Source of the DNA: Bacillus coahuilensis m4-4
Lineage (GTDB): Bacteria > Bacillota > Bacilli > Bacillales > Bacillaceae_K
Length of the DNA: 43,309 nt
NCBI RefSeq assembly: GCF_000171615.1
Contig: NZ_ABFU01000059.3
Span: 1,602 to 44,910 of the forward strand
Direction of reading: 5' to 3'
A model generated the notes under the pieces. It was given only the letters and a program-made list of their open reading frames with translations, did no database searches and was not told where the DNA came from. This document shows positions 1-8,904 of the stretch, piece by piece. The position numbers and the translations under genes are program-made. Every line of letters starts with the position of its first letter. Positions within the stretch are counted from its first letter, which is position 1.

Positions 1-10
1 AAATAAAAGA

Positions 11-51
11 GGTTCAAAACGAATGTACAGTTAGTTCATTTGCTTTGAACC
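11..51 (-). terminator. Rho-independent terminator of the B3/B4 gene
   Basis: An 8-bp perfect stem (GGTTCAAA at 11-18, TTTGAACC at 44-51) is followed, read on the minus strand, by a T-rich tract at 1-10. It lies just past the stop of the leftward gene that ends at 67. The loop is rather long (25 nt) but can partly pair internally. Confidence 0.6.
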
Positions 52-66
52 TATACTATGGGATGT

Positions 67-744
67 TTATTTAGTTAAGATAAAATGAGTCCCATTTCCA
101 CCATGTAATTGAATGAACATATTTTTAAGCGATTCTGTAAGTTTATTTGCCTCTTCTATTAAAAGAGACGGTGGTAAATAAATAATCTGAAGGGCACTTT
201 TTGTAGATTCAGTTACTGGTGCCCGGTTAGAGTCTACGTATGGTGATCCAAAGGGACCCGATTTGTCCTTACTTATAATTAAGTTTTCTAATGAAATGTC
301 TCGCCCGTTTAGCGCAGTATAGACTTCTTTATCAGAACCAACTGTTATTTGAATAGGCCCGTTTAGTTTACTTGAATCATAAATCCCTATTGGACTTTCA
401 TATTGAAGGGAAAAGAAGTTATTTAGGTCCACTGCAGAGTGAATGCTGGATAAGTAATTTTCTTTCTGAATACGTCGATATAAACTTTCAGACGATGGCC
501 GATACCTACTCGGGTCCTTGCCAAATGACTTAAAAACCTGTCTCCATTCATTGATTCCTTTTCGATCAGTGACTTGTTGATCTTTTAGGTCAAAGTAGAT
601 GGACTCTTGGAAGAGCTGGAGACGTCCTCTAAGCATAGATGGCGATGGGCCAACAGTGATGTTGTTATACTCTATAATACCAAGTTTAAAATCTGGTAGA
701 ATGTCTGTTACAGATGAATGTAATGTAATTTCCAAAGATTCCAT
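67..744 (-). CDS. B3/B4 (tRNA-editing-like) domain protein
   Basis: This 225-residue protein matches the COG3382 type of stand-alone B3/B4 domain, which is related to the editing domain of phenylalanyl-tRNA synthetase beta chain. Visible signatures are the central segment around residues 60-110 (SFGKDPSRYRPSSESLYRR) and the later GPIQITVGSDKEVY and SPYVDSNRAPVTEST segments. Stand-alone family members are thought to act on mischarged tRNA or amino acids, but the substrate here cannot be read from sequence. The gene starts at ATG 744 with a modest upstream purine tract, is divergent from queG, and ends before a stem-loop terminator. Family call is good; exact function is unknown. Confidence 0.75.
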   Translation of the reverse strand: MESLEITLHSSVTDILPDFKLGIIEYNNITVGPSPSMLRGRLQLFQESIYFDLKDQQVTDRKGINEWRQVFKSFGKDPSRYRPSSESLYRRIQKENYLSSIHSAVDLNNFFSLQYESPIGIYDSSKLNGPIQITVGSDKEVYTALNGRDISLENLIISKDKSGPFGSPYVDSNRAPVTESTKSALQIIYLPPSLLIEEANKLTESLKNMFIQLHGGNGTHFILTK

Positions 745-851
745 CTCCCATTATTGTTTCGTTTAGTTTACCATAGAGATACAAAATTATTGAACTTAGT
801 TTACTCAGAAAGGAAAGGAGGGAAGCTGTATGAACTATTAGTGAATTTAAA

Positions 852-1979
852 ATGGACATTATAGCGTATAGTAAAACAATCGGAATTGATAAAATTGGTT
901 TTACGACTCCAGATCCTTTTACTGAAATGAAAAATTTGTTAATCCGACAAGAAGAACTCGATTATCAATCAGGCTTTGAAGAAAAGGATATTGAGAAGCG
1001 AGTAAATCCTTCTTTACTATTTAATCAACCTCGATCAATCATTAGTATTGCGCTTGCTTATCCTTCTAAAATGAAAGAGGCTCCTAGAAGTAAAGAGGGA
1101 GAGCGAAGAGGAATATTTTGTCGTGCTTCATGGGGCACCGATTATCATGTTGTATTACGAGATAGGCTGCAGAAGCTTGAGACATATATATTATCAAGAG
1201 TCCCAGACGCTAGAATGAAAAGTATGGTGGATACAGGAGAGCTTGTGGATAGAGCAGTGGCTGAACGTGCAGGTGTCGGATGGAGTGGGAAGAATTGTTC
1301 CATTATTACGCCTGAATTCGGCTCGTATGTGTATTTAGGAGAAATGATTACGAATTTACCCTTTGCACCCGATGAACCTATGCAAGAGGGATGTGGTACG
1401 TGTAACAAGTGTGTGGATGTTTGTCCTACAGGAGCGTTAATCCAAGGTGGTCAGCTTGATGCTAAGAGATGCATCGCTTTTCTAACTCAAACAAAGGGAT
1501 TCTTGCCAGATGAGTTTCGAGGGAAGATTGGAAATCGTTTATACGGATGCGATACGTGCCAAACGGTTTGTCCTAAAAATAAAGGGATAGACGTTCATCA
1601 TCATATTGAAATGGAGCCAGATCCTGAGATTGCTAAGCCTTTACTACTCCCTCTTTTAACAATGAGTAACCGTGAATTTAATGAAACGTATGGCCATGTA
1701 TCTGGCTCCTGGAGAGGGAAAAAACCTATTCAGCGAAATGCGATTTTGGCACTTGCACATTTTAAAGAAAGGGCAGCAGTGGAAGTTTTGATCCATCTGT
1801 TAAAAACAGATCCACGTCCTGTTATAAGGGGAACTGCTGCTTGGGCACTTGGAAAAATCGGAGGAAAAGAAGCCTACGAAGCCTTGAAGTTTTACAGGGA
1901 AAAAGAGCAGGATCAAGAGGTAGTGGGGGAAATTGAAAAAGGATTACGCTTTTTTGACCCTGAACTTGCTGAAAGATGA
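852..1979 (+). CDS. queG: Epoxyqueuosine reductase QueG (YhbA), 5' end disturbed
   Basis: Cobalamin-dependent iron-sulfur enzyme that makes the last step of tRNA queuosine synthesis, reducing epoxyqueuosine to queuosine. In the 375-residue frame, residues 120-150 hold the conserved VDTGELVDRAVAERAGVGW stretch. Cysteines at 181, 184, 187 and 191 and at 233, 236 and 240 are the two 4Fe-4S motifs, and the C-terminus (about 290-370) holds HEAT/PBS-lyase-like repeats. The strong ribosome site AAAGGAGGG (814-822) fits an ATG at 830, but that frame stops after three codons. Removing one A at 833-834 would join ATG 830 to the main frame, giving an N-terminus like that of B. subtilis YhbA. The native gene is therefore probably 830-1979 with a one-base insertion. 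Neighbours (yhbB-like, trmL) keep the B. subtilis order. Confidence 0.93.
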   Translation: MDIIAYSKTIGIDKIGFTTPDPFTEMKNLLIRQEELDYQSGFEEKDIEKRVNPSLLFNQPRSIISIALAYPSKMKEAPRSKEGERRGIFCRASWGTDYHVVLRDRLQKLETYILSRVPDARMKSMVDTGELVDRAVAERAGVGWSGKNCSIITPEFGSYVYLGEMITNLPFAPDEPMQEGCGTCNKCVDVCPTGALIQGGQLDAKRCIAFLTQTKGFLPDEFRGKIGNRLYGCDTCQTVCPKNKGIDVHHHIEMEPDPEIAKPLLLPLLTMSNREFNETYGHVSGSWRGKKPIQRNAILALAHFKERAAVEVLIHLLKTDPRPVIRGTAAWALGKIGGKEAYEALKFYREKEQDQEVVGEIEKGLRFFDPELAER

Positions 1980-2063
1980 CGCATTCTATTTAGGATGCGT
2001 TTTTGTTTTGGTGTTAGAAAGAGACAATCCCTCATAGAATTTTATAGAGGGGAGGGATGGGCT

Positions 2064-2936
2064 TTGAAAGAATTGCTACAAGAACGGTTGGCTGAGCGGA
2101 TTGAAGGATTTGTGAACGGAAAGCGTGAGATACAACCATCCTGTTCAAAATTTGCTCAAAAGAAGGAGCTGTTTCATCGTCGTGAGGCAGAGGTTGTGAA
2201 GCTTAAAGGAAAAGGTAAAATTAAAGGGTATCTTCAAGATAAAACTCGCGTGTATTATGTTGTTCATCTAGAATATCTAGTTAGACAAGGAGAACAGTAT
2301 TATATTGAAGAAGAGGTAGAAGAGCGTGTGGCTTCTTTTTATCAGGGAAAGCTACAGCGGGATGAAGAACTTAAGCCGCATTACTCATCCATCACTATTG
2401 AAGAAGAAGATTCTGGACAACAACGTGTTGGGTATGAGCGAATAACCTATCAGTATGACCGTTTAAAGGCTGTTCAATATGCAGAGAAATGGTGGAATAG
2501 TTATAATCCAGCTTATAAAAGCTTTGATGTGGATTGCACGAATTTTATATCTCAATGCTTGCGAGCTGGAGGAGCCCCTATGAGAGGAATGCCAAGTAGA
2601 GGGAAGGGCTGGTGGATGAGTGGGAATAATTGGAGCTACAGCTGGAGCGTGGCAAATGCGCTAAAAGTGTACCTAGGCTCTTCCATTGTCGGCCTACGTG
2701 CGAAAACAGTATCTTCTGCCGAGCAACTCACATATGGAGATGTGATTTGCTATGACTTTGAAGGAGATGGCCGATATAATCATAATACGATCGTAACGGG
2801 CTTTGATGCGGTCGGTATGCCGCTAGTGAATGCTCATACGACGAATAGTCGCATGAGGTATTGGAGCTATGAAGATTCTACCGCCTATACTCCTAATATT
2901 CAGTATAAATTTTTCTCCATTCAAGATGACCGCTAG
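2064..2936 (+). CDS. YhbB-type amidase-domain protein
   Basis: The C-terminal half is an Amidase_6 type domain (NlpC/P60-like Cys-His fold) with the motif VDCTNFISQCL, the likely nucleophile being Cys158 counted from the TTG start, and a later HNTIVTGF histidine segment. The N-terminal ~120 residues are charged and helical and resemble those of other Bacillus YhbB proteins. The TTG at 2064 is chosen because GAGGGGAGGG ends 7 nt upstream; the in-frame ATG at 1995 has no ribosome site and overlaps the queG terminator-like region. No signal peptide is visible, so wall hydrolysis is only an inference. The gene sits between queG and trmL exactly as in B. subtilis. Confidence 0.85.
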   Translation: MKELLQERLAERIEGFVNGKREIQPSCSKFAQKKELFHRREAEVVKLKGKGKIKGYLQDKTRVYYVVHLEYLVRQGEQYYIEEEVEERVASFYQGKLQRDEELKPHYSSITIEEEDSGQQRVGYERITYQYDRLKAVQYAEKWWNSYNPAYKSFDVDCTNFISQCLRAGGAPMRGMPSRGKGWWMSGNNWSYSWSVANALKVYLGSSIVGLRAKTVSSAEQLTYGDVICYDFEGDGRYNHNTIVTGFDAVGMPLVNAHTTNSRMRYWSYEDSTAYTPNIQYKFFSIQDDR

Positions 2937-3000
2937 AAGGTTGAGACTATGTGAAAGAGTGGTATAATGCTAAGGAGAATGTTTTAATGAGGTGAAAGAT

Positions 3001-3474
3001 TTGGGAGTACATGTCGTATTATATCAACCAGAAATTCCAGCAAACACAGGTAACATTGCACGCACATGCGCAGCAACCGATACCACTTTACATTTAATCC
3101 GTCCTTTAGGATTTTCAACTGAAGATAAAATGTTACGTAGAGCAGGTCTTGACTACTGGGAACACGTAACGATTGTTTATTATGATTCATTAGATGAGTT
3201 CTTTGAGAAAAATGCAGGGGGTGAATTCTTCTATTTAACTAAATATGGAGAAATTCCTCACTCTGATTTTGATTATAGTTCGGTAGATAAAGATTATTTC
3301 TTTATTTTTGGACGTGAAACAACGGGGTTACCAAAAGATGTGATTGAAAATAATAAAGATCGCGCTCTACGTATTCCAATGAATGAGAATGTACGGTCAT
3401 TAAATTTATCCAATACTGCTGCTATTCTTGTATATGAAGCTTTGCGTCAACAAAACTTCTTACACTTACGATAA
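3001..3474 (+). CDS. trmL: tRNA (cytidine/uridine-34 2'-O)-methyltransferase TrmL (CspR)
   Basis: SPOUT-family methyltransferase that 2'-O-methylates the wobble nucleotide of tRNA-Leu isoacceptors, working as a dimer with a trefoil-knot S-adenosylmethionine site. Diagnostic segments are HVVLYQPEIPANTGNIARTC at the N-terminus, FGRETTGLP and IPMNENVRSLNLSNTAAI near the C-terminus. The TTG start at 3001 is preferred over GTG 2992 because GAGGTG lies 6 nt upstream and the resulting N-terminus MGVHVVLYQPEIP aligns with B. subtilis CspR. Length (157 residues) is normal for the family. A short terminator follows immediately. Confidence 0.95.
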   Translation: MGVHVVLYQPEIPANTGNIARTCAATDTTLHLIRPLGFSTEDKMLRRAGLDYWEHVTIVYYDSLDEFFEKNAGGEFFYLTKYGEIPHSDFDYSSVDKDYFFIFGRETTGLPKDVIENNKDRALRIPMNENVRSLNLSNTAAILVYEALRQQNFLHLR

Positions 3475-3497
3475 GTCTCCTGGGTGGAGGCTTTTTC
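3474..3497 (+). terminator. Terminator after trmL
   Basis: AGTCTCC / GGAGGCT stem (one G-U pair) with a 5-nt loop, followed by five T. It overlaps the trmL stop codon. Confidence 0.75.
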
Positions 3498-3517
3498 TGT
3501 TTATATTGGAGTGACAG

Positions 3518-3668
3518 CCGCACGAGAATGGGATGGACGCGCATGAGCTGACGGGGGTCCGCACGAGAATAGAGTGTAGCCGCACGAAGTAAGAGGTAAG
3601 CCGCACCAGATGAAGGGTTACCGCACGACATAAGGTGTCATCCGCCCAGGAAATCCGCAGCCGCACGA
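3518..3668. repeat. CCGCACGA repeat array, period about 20.5 bp
   Basis: The octamer CCGCACGA or a close variant recurs at 3518, 3539 (GCGCATGA), 3559, 3580, 3601 (CCGCACCA), 3621, 3642 (CCGCCCAG) and 3661. The steps are 21, 20, 21, 21, 20, 21 and 19 bp, close to two turns of B-DNA. Spacer sequence is not conserved. The array fills the intergenic space between trmL and the nitroreductase gene; apparent open frames across it are by-products of the repeat. Function is unknown. Confidence 0.8.
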
Positions 3669-3768
3669 GAAAAGTCAATTTTTCCTCATCTCCAACACCA
3701 ATCATTTTACCCATCTTCTCCAAATAGATATGATTATACTTAAGAAATAAGGGAGGTATCTACATACA

Positions 3769-4508
3769 ATGAATGAAACAATCCGAACGATTCTTGAACA
3801 TAGGTCAATTCGTCATTTTTCAGAGGATAAGCTGACGAAGGAAGATGTAAAATTACTCGTTCAGTCGGCTCAGGCTGCTTCAACGTCTAGTTACATTCAA
3901 GCTTATAGTATTATTGGCGTGACAGATCGACAGAAGAAGGAAAATTAGCGGAGCTTGCTGGTGGACAACAGTATGTGGCGGATAATGGACATTTGTTTGT
4001 GTTTTGTGCAGACTTTTATCGACATGAAGAAATGGCGAAGGCGTATAATCTAGACGTATCAGAGTCCGTTGAGAGTACGGAGAAATTTATGGTAGGTGTT
4101 ATTGATGCAGCTTTAGCTGCTCAGAATATGAGTGTAGCAGCAGAATCAATGGGTCTTGGTATTTGTTATATTGGTGGAATTCGGAATGATCTTCAAGGGG
4201 TAAGTGAGCTTTTACAATTGCCTCACCGAGTACTTCCTTTATTTGGTTTAGTAGTAGGGCACCCGGCCAAAGAAACCGATCAGAAGCCACGCTTACCACT
4301 TCAGCATATTTACCATGAAAATGGCTATCATCTTGACCATTCAACACACTTAGAAGAATACGATGAACTCATTTCATCCTACTATCATGAACGGACGGGT
4401 GGGAAAAGGCAGGATCGCTGGACGGAGCAAATTGCAGGGATGCTTTCCATGCCGAAACGTATGTACATGAAGCAGTTTGTAGAAAGTAAAGGATATAATA
4501 AGCGATAG
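3769..4508 (+). pseudogene. NfrA/YcnD-type FMN nitroreductase, frameshifted
   Basis: Flavin-dependent NAD(P)H oxidoreductase of the NfrA (NfsA-like) family. The first frame starts at ATG 3769 (GGGAGG at 3751-3756) and reads MNETIRTILEHRSIRHFSED, then stops at 3946-3948. The second frame continues with ELAGGQQYVADNGHLFVFCA, and later MGLGICYIGGIRND and LFGLVVGHP, all typical of the family. Adding one A to the AAAA run just before the stop (about 3941-3944) joins the two parts into one protein of about 246 residues, the normal length. The lesion is therefore a single-base deletion in a homopolymer, either a sequencing error or a recent null allele. A bidirectional terminator follows. Confidence 0.88.
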
Positions 4509-4509
4509 T

Positions 4510-4541
4510 CAAAACCCCCAGGTGCCGCACTGGGGGTTTTG
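4510..4541. terminator. Bidirectional terminator between convergent genes
   Basis: A perfect 12-bp stem (4510-4521 with 4530-4541) of A4/C5 composition has an 8-nt loop. T4 lies on each side according to strand, so it can serve both the rightward nitroreductase gene and the leftward regulator gene. Confidence 0.9.
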
Positions 4542-4543
4542 TC

Positions 4544-6275
4544 TTAAACCTTTCCTACCCAAAGCCGTCTTAAATCAACATATCCAAAAGAATCAAATTG
4601 AATGTCTTGAATCATAGGATGGAAGGTTTGTTGTTTAATAGGGTGATGCATGTAAAGGATTAGGTTTTCTCTTTTAATATAGGACTCTATCTCATTAATA
4701 ATTTCCTCTCGTTTGGCCGTACTGCTCTCCATTTTAAATTGATTTAAATAGGAGTCAATTTTACCAAGATGGGAAGGAAGAAGCATACGGCGAAACAGTA
4801 GCGCTTTATTTTTAAAGGACCCGTAGAATGAAACATGGTGGTCACTGGAACTTACTTCTCCCATAAAGATGAAGTCGGCATACTGTTCAAAATCCTCTGT
4901 GTAAAAGGAATCAAGCTGAAATAAGTGTAGTTCTAGTTGAATTCCTACTTTCTTTCCTGCTTCCATAAACCAATTGGCTTCTTCTATCGCATGCTCTTTG
5001 TTCAATTGGTAGACTCTTAGTGTCTCTCCTTCATAAGACGATTCTTCGATAAGCTCACGTACCTTTTCAAATGAGCGATCCCTCTCCTCTGAATTCCAAT
5101 AAAAGTTCCCTGATGCTTCTACAAGATGATCTCGATCTAAATCCCTCCACATTCTCTTCATATCTAGTAGGTGGTAAATCGCTTCTCTAAATTTTGCATC
5201 GTTTACAATAGCGGATCGATGAAAGTTAAAGACTAGGAAACGATAGCCAACCTCAATTTCTTTCGTCTTTTGTAGTTGAATTTGCTCTTCTTCATTTTCT
5301 AAGTGAAAGGTCACATTGTGAAGGGCACTGTGATCAACTCGTACAAATTGGACTTCATCTAAAATTGGACGCTCTAAAAAATATGAATCAAAAGCGGATA
5401 AAACGATTTTTTGATTTGAATTTTCTTTTAATCGGAACGCTCCTGATCCAACCCATTCCTTTTCATCAAAGGAAATATGGTGAGGCAGAATGGAGAAGTT
5501 CGCAATACTAATAAATCTCAAGAACAAGGGATTCTGTTCTTTTAAATAGAATTCAATCGTGTAATCCGATAAAAGGTTCATTCTATCAATGTGCTCTACT
5601 ACCCAGGAATAGGCGTTGTCCACTGCTTTAAATCGATTAAAGGTATATTCAATGTCCTGTGTTGTCAGAGTGCTATGGTCATGAAATTGAATCCCTTTTC
5701 GTATATAAAACGTCCACAATGTATGAGAATCATTGCTTTTCCAGTGGTGGGCAATACGTGGTTCAATTTTATCCATTTCCTTGTTATACGTAACCAGAGG
5801 GTCACCAAGCTGGCCAATAAGAAAACTTTCAAATGTAATGGATGAGAATATTGGGTCTAATGTTGTTAGTTTGCGAGCGATGATGGTTCGTAAAATATCT
5901 TTTTGAGCATGTGGTCCTTGAAATCCAAATAGTTGATTAAGCTCCGTGGTGAGCCCAGTGATCCATTGCTTTGGAATGGGTAGCTGCAAAAAGGTAAGAA
6001 GATCGTCTAGACGGTCGGCTGCTACAAGACTTGTCACCATTTCTTCTACTTCTTGTTTAAATGGAAGAGAAAACGTTAACGTAGAAGAGTTGCCTCTTCC
6101 TCGACCGGGTGTGTAGCGTAATAAGCCTTCTGATTCATATTTTCGTAATTTCCGTTTACAGTTTTTGGCTGTACAGAACCAAATCGATTCAAGATCTGCT
6201 AACCGGCAGTGAATGGTTAGATTTTGCTCAGTAGCATAATAATGAGCACGTAATTCAAAATAAGGAAAAATCCAT
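4544..6275 (-). pseudogene. SgrR-type transcriptional regulator with solute-binding domain (frameshift near start)
   Basis: The gene encodes an N-terminal winged helix (SgrR_N; ELRAHYYATEQNLTIHCRLA, then a FCTAKNCKRKLRKYESEGLL recognition region) and a C-terminal peptide-binding-protein-like domain (SBP_bac_5) of about 430 residues. SgrR family members sense a small molecule with the latter and control sugar-stress or transport genes. The long open part runs 6040-4544, but the DNA-binding part continues upstream in frame to about 6266. The likely start ATG is at 6275-6273; one T too many in the T5 run (plus strand A5, 6266-6270) puts the ATG out of frame. Correcting it gives about 576 residues, normal for the family. 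It is divergent from an MFS gene, its probable target. Confidence 0.82.
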
Positions 6276-6295
6276 CTATTTTACCACTTCTTTCT

Positions 6296-6341
6296 AAAAG
6301 GGGACATTTTAATATGGATTATAACCTTTTTTGTCCCCTTT
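6296..6341. promoter_or_regulatory. Inverted repeat in the divergent regulator/MFS promoter region
   Basis: AAAGGGGACA (6297-6306) and TGTCCCCTTT (6332-6341) form a perfect 10-bp inverted repeat with a 25-bp AT-rich centre. It lies between the divergent SgrR-type regulator and MFS genes. Position and symmetry suggest the regulator's operator; this is inference. Confidence 0.5.
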
Positions 6342-6378
6342 GAATAGGGCAAAATAAAGGGGCAAAGGAGGCGTTTAT

Positions 6379-7624
6379 GTGTTTAAGGAATTACACCCCA
6401 ACATTCGTATTCGGATTTATACCAGTTTTTTAAGTAGAGTAGTAGGGTCCATGATCTTTCCTTTCATGGCCATTTATTTCACAGAGAGAATTCATGCGAC
6501 AGCAGCAGGTATAATGATAATGGTCACGATCTTGGTTCAGTTTATTGCAAGTTTGTACGGTGGATACTTGGCTGATATTGTGGGTCGAAAGAAAATGGTG
6601 GTCCTAGGTGAGGTACTGAAATCTTTCGCATTTGTAGGTGTTCTATTGAGCAACTCCCCTTGGTATGAATCACCGTGGATTACGTTTATCATGCTGACAA
6701 TCATCAGTGTTGCAGTGGGACTCATTATGCCAGCATCAGAGGCGATGTTAATTGATGTTAGTACAAAAGAGACGAGAGCCTTTATGTACTCTATCAATTA
6801 TTGGGCAGTCAACTTTTCTATGATGTTTGGGTTAATTATTGGAGGATGGTTTTTACTACGAATTTCTTTGAATTATTGATAGTTCTCGTTATAATGAGTT
6901 TTTAACCCTATGGATTACACAGAGATTTATTCTAGAGACTTACACGCCAGATGTATCTAAAGAATCAACATCCTATGGGATAAAACCGATTTTAAAAAGC
7001 TATCAAACTGTCATTAACGATTTTCCATTTCTATTGTTTACTCTTGGTGGCATTTCTATATTAGCCATCGAATTTCAGCGAAATAACTATATTTCCGTTA
7101 GATTAAGTGAGGAGTTCACAGCTATTTCATTTCCTTTGTTAGGCACCATTGATGGAGTTCGCCTAATAAGCTTATTAACTGTTGAAAATACGTTGCTTAT
7201 TGTTCTCTTAACGGCAGTTGCTTCGAAATGGATAAAGGGGAAGCGTGAAGAACCCATTATGTATGCAGGATTTATTTTGTTTGGATTAGGCTATGCGTAT
7301 ATGGCCTTTTCAAATAATGTAATGGGTCTTATCGTCGCGATATTTATTTTAAGTATCGGGGAATTACTATATGTTCCCACTAGACAATCCCTTCTAGCGG
7401 ATATTGTAGATGATTCTAAGCGTGGAGCGTATATGGCGTTCAATGGATTTGTTTTTCAGATCGGTAAATTAATTGGAGCGTATGGAATCATTTTAGGTGA
7501 AAGTATTGGCGGGATGGGAATGGCGGTATTTACAATAGGCTTGGTATTAATCGGGATCGCTAGTTCCTCCCTATCATTGCGTAAAAGAAAGCGGGTAGTG
7601 AACATAAAGGCTGTAAACATATAA
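6379..7624 (+). pseudogene. MFS transporter (12-TM efflux type), two frameshifts
   Basis: Major facilitator superfamily membrane protein, probably drug or sugar efflux. It starts at GTG 6379 with AAAGGAGG 8 nt upstream. Motif A between TM2 and TM3 is visible as GGYLADIVGRKK. The first frame ends at 6879 and the last resumes and runs to 7624. Adding one T to T5 at 6850-6854 continues the protein (FFTTNFFELLIVLVIMSF), and adding one T to T5 at 6899-6903 continues it again (FLTLWITQRFILETYTP...), giving about 415 residues, a full MFS length. Two independent one-base losses in T runs within 50 bp point to sequencing error. The gene is divergent from the SgrR-type regulator, which probably controls it. 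Confidence 0.87.
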
Positions 7625-7629
7625 AGCGA

Positions 7630-7660
7630 AAAAGAGACAGCAACGATAGCTGTCTCTTTT
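7630..7660 (+). terminator. Terminator after the MFS gene
   Basis: A perfect 12-bp stem (7630-7641 with 7649-7660), 7-nt loop, ending in TTTT. Because the left arm begins with AAAA it can also end transcription of the leftward small gene. Confidence 0.85.
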
Positions 7661-7664
7661 CTTC

Positions 7665-7757
7665 TTATTTATGAACGCCTGGCTTGTCGTCATATCCTGC
7701 AGTGAAAATCGCCGCAAGGAATGTAACACATACACCTAAAATTAGTAAAAGTTTCAT
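7665..7757 (-). CDS. 30-residue membrane peptide
   Basis: Encodes MKLLLILGVCVTFLAAIFTA followed by GYDDKPGVHK, a single hydrophobic helix with a short polar tail. An in-frame extension upstream to 7895 is possible, but the ATG at 7757 has GAGGGGG just upstream on the minus strand and the hydrophobic segment begins exactly there. Small single-span peptides of this sort are common in Bacillaceae; I do not recognise a named family. It is convergent with the MFS gene and divergent from prkA. Confidence 0.7.
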   Translation of the reverse strand: MKLLLILGVCVTFLAAIFTAGYDDKPGVHK

Positions 7758-7808
7758 GTATGTACCCCCTCTTAACCGAATGTAATTATCATTATACAGG
7801 AAAATACG

Positions 7809-7838
7809 GAGCATGTGAATCTTGGATAGAACATGCTC
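7809..7838. promoter_or_regulatory. Inverted repeat upstream of prkA
   Basis: GAGCATGT (7809-7816) and ACATGCTC (7831-7838) form a perfect 8-bp inverted repeat with a 14-bp spacer, in the 190-bp gap between the small peptide gene and prkA. It could be an operator or an mRNA hairpin. Further downstream, GCATAGATTG (7912-7921) loosely resembles a sporulation sigma-E -10 element, but I would not rely on it. Confidence 0.35.
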
Positions 7839-7950
7839 ACTTGGAAAATTGTGTACAATCCATGAATTCAAAATAAAAGTAACCAAGTTAATCATGATGT
7901 GTGGACGAAGTGCATAGATTGTATTAATCGTCGCCCTTAAGGAGGTTCAC

Positions 7951-8829
7951 ATGGATATATTAAGAAGAATTGAAGAATTTAGATCTGAAGAGCTATCGTT
8001 AAAGTGGGAAGGAACCTTTCGTGAATATTTAGACATTGTAAAAGAAAAGCCGTGGGTAGCCCAGTCTGCTCACTCAAGATTGTATCAAATGATTAAAGAT
8101 GCTGGCGTAGAAGAGGTTAACGGTAAGCGTCATTATAAATTTTTCGATCAACAGCTATTTGGTCTTGAAGACTCGTTAGAAAAGCTTGTAGAGGAGTATT
8201 TCCATCCTGCAGCAAAGCGTTTAGATGTAAGGAAGCGTATTTTGTTACTAATGGGACCTGTTTCAGGTGGAAAATCGACTCTAGTAGCGATGCTAAAAAG
8301 AGGGTTAGAACAGTATTCAAGAACAGATAGGGGAGCCGTGTTTGCCATTAAGGGCTGCCCAATGCACGAGGATCCTCTTCACTTAATTCCTCATCATTTA
8401 CGAGAGGAATTTCAGCAAGAGTATGGGGTGAGGATTGAAGGGAATCTGTCTCCTCTTAACTTGATGAGACTTGAAGATGAATATAATGGGCGAATTGAAG
8501 ACGTAATAGTAGAACGCATTTTCTTCTCAGAGGATAAGCGTGTAGGAGTGGGTACCTTTAGTCCATCTGATCCAAAGTCTCAGGATATTGCTGACTTGAC
8601 TGGAAGCATTGACTTCTCTACTATTGCTGAATTTGGTTCAGAATCTGATCCGCGAGCGTACCGCTTTGATGGTGAGCTAAATAAAGCAAATCGCGGTCTA
8701 ATGGAATTCCAAGAGATGTTAAAATGTGATGAAAAGTTTCTGTGGCATTTACTTTCTCTTACGCAGGAAGGGAATTTCAAAGCAGGTCGCTTTGCCTTAA
8801 TTTCTGCTGATGAATTGATTGTTAAGTGA
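7951..8829 (+). CDS. prkA: PrkA N-terminal half, interrupted by prophage insertion
   Basis: PrkA is an AAA+ ATPase/serine kinase-like protein linked to sporulation and stress in Bacillus, about 631 residues in B. subtilis. The start ATG 7951 has AAGGAGG 7 nt upstream. The sequence tracks the family closely through the Walker A motif GPVSGGKST (102-110), HEDPLHLIPHHLREEF, FSPSDPKSQDIADLTGSIDF and ALISADELIV. After that it reads Lys-stop, where the family continues for about 340 more residues. A serine integrase gene lies 67 bp further on. The product is thus a truncated protein lacking the rest of the AAA+ module and the C-terminal region; activity is unlikely unless the prophage excises. Confidence 0.93.
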   Translation: MDILRRIEEFRSEELSLKWEGTFREYLDIVKEKPWVAQSAHSRLYQMIKDAGVEEVNGKRHYKFFDQQLFGLEDSLEKLVEEYFHPAAKRLDVRKRILLLMGPVSGGKSTLVAMLKRGLEQYSRTDRGAVFAIKGCPMHEDPLHLIPHHLREEFQQEYGVRIEGNLSPLNLMRLEDEYNGRIEDVIVERIFFSEDKRVGVGTFSPSDPKSQDIADLTGSIDFSTIAEFGSESDPRAYRFDGELNKANRGLMEFQEMLKCDEKFLWHLLSLTQEGNFKAGRFALISADELIVK

Positions 8830-8896
8830 TATATACTAAAAGATATGTGGATAACTTCAAGGTTATTCCTAACCAAAGAAAAAACCTACCCAAAAA
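8815..8896. other. attL region: prkA/prophage junction
   Basis: Similarity to prkA coding sequence ends at about 8822-8825 (codons for LIV, then Lys and stop). The DNA between there and the integrase stop at 8897 includes an inverted repeat GGATAAC (8849-8855) / GTTATTCC (8862-8869), a plausible half-site feature for a large serine recombinase. The exact crossover dinucleotide cannot be fixed without the right end. Confidence 0.7.
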
Positions 8897-8904
8897 TTAT
8901 TGGG
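8879..8904 (-). terminator. Terminator of the integrase gene
   Basis: The stem CCCAA (8889-8893) / TTGGG (8900-8904) overlaps the integrase stop codon and is followed on the minus strand by a T run (A run at 8879-8884). It is short and so of moderate strength. Confidence 0.5.

Noticed and set aside
1145..1408. Leftward 87-codon frame inside queG
   Set aside because: Antisense shadow of the conserved iron-sulfur enzyme gene, no ribosome site.
3500..3680. CRISPR array at the 20-bp repeats
   Set aside because: The repeated unit is only 8 bp, spacers are about 12-13 bp, and no cas genes are present.
3422..3723. Leftward open frames of 69-85 codons across the CCGCACGA array
   Set aside because: They are translations of the repeat itself, overlap trmL's end, and have repeat-derived VRLHSILVRT-like sequence and no ribosome site.
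7665..7895. 76-residue version of the small leftward peptide
   Set aside because: The upstream 46 codons lack a ribosome site and look non-coding; the internal ATG at 7757 has GAGGGGG and begins the hydrophobic helix.
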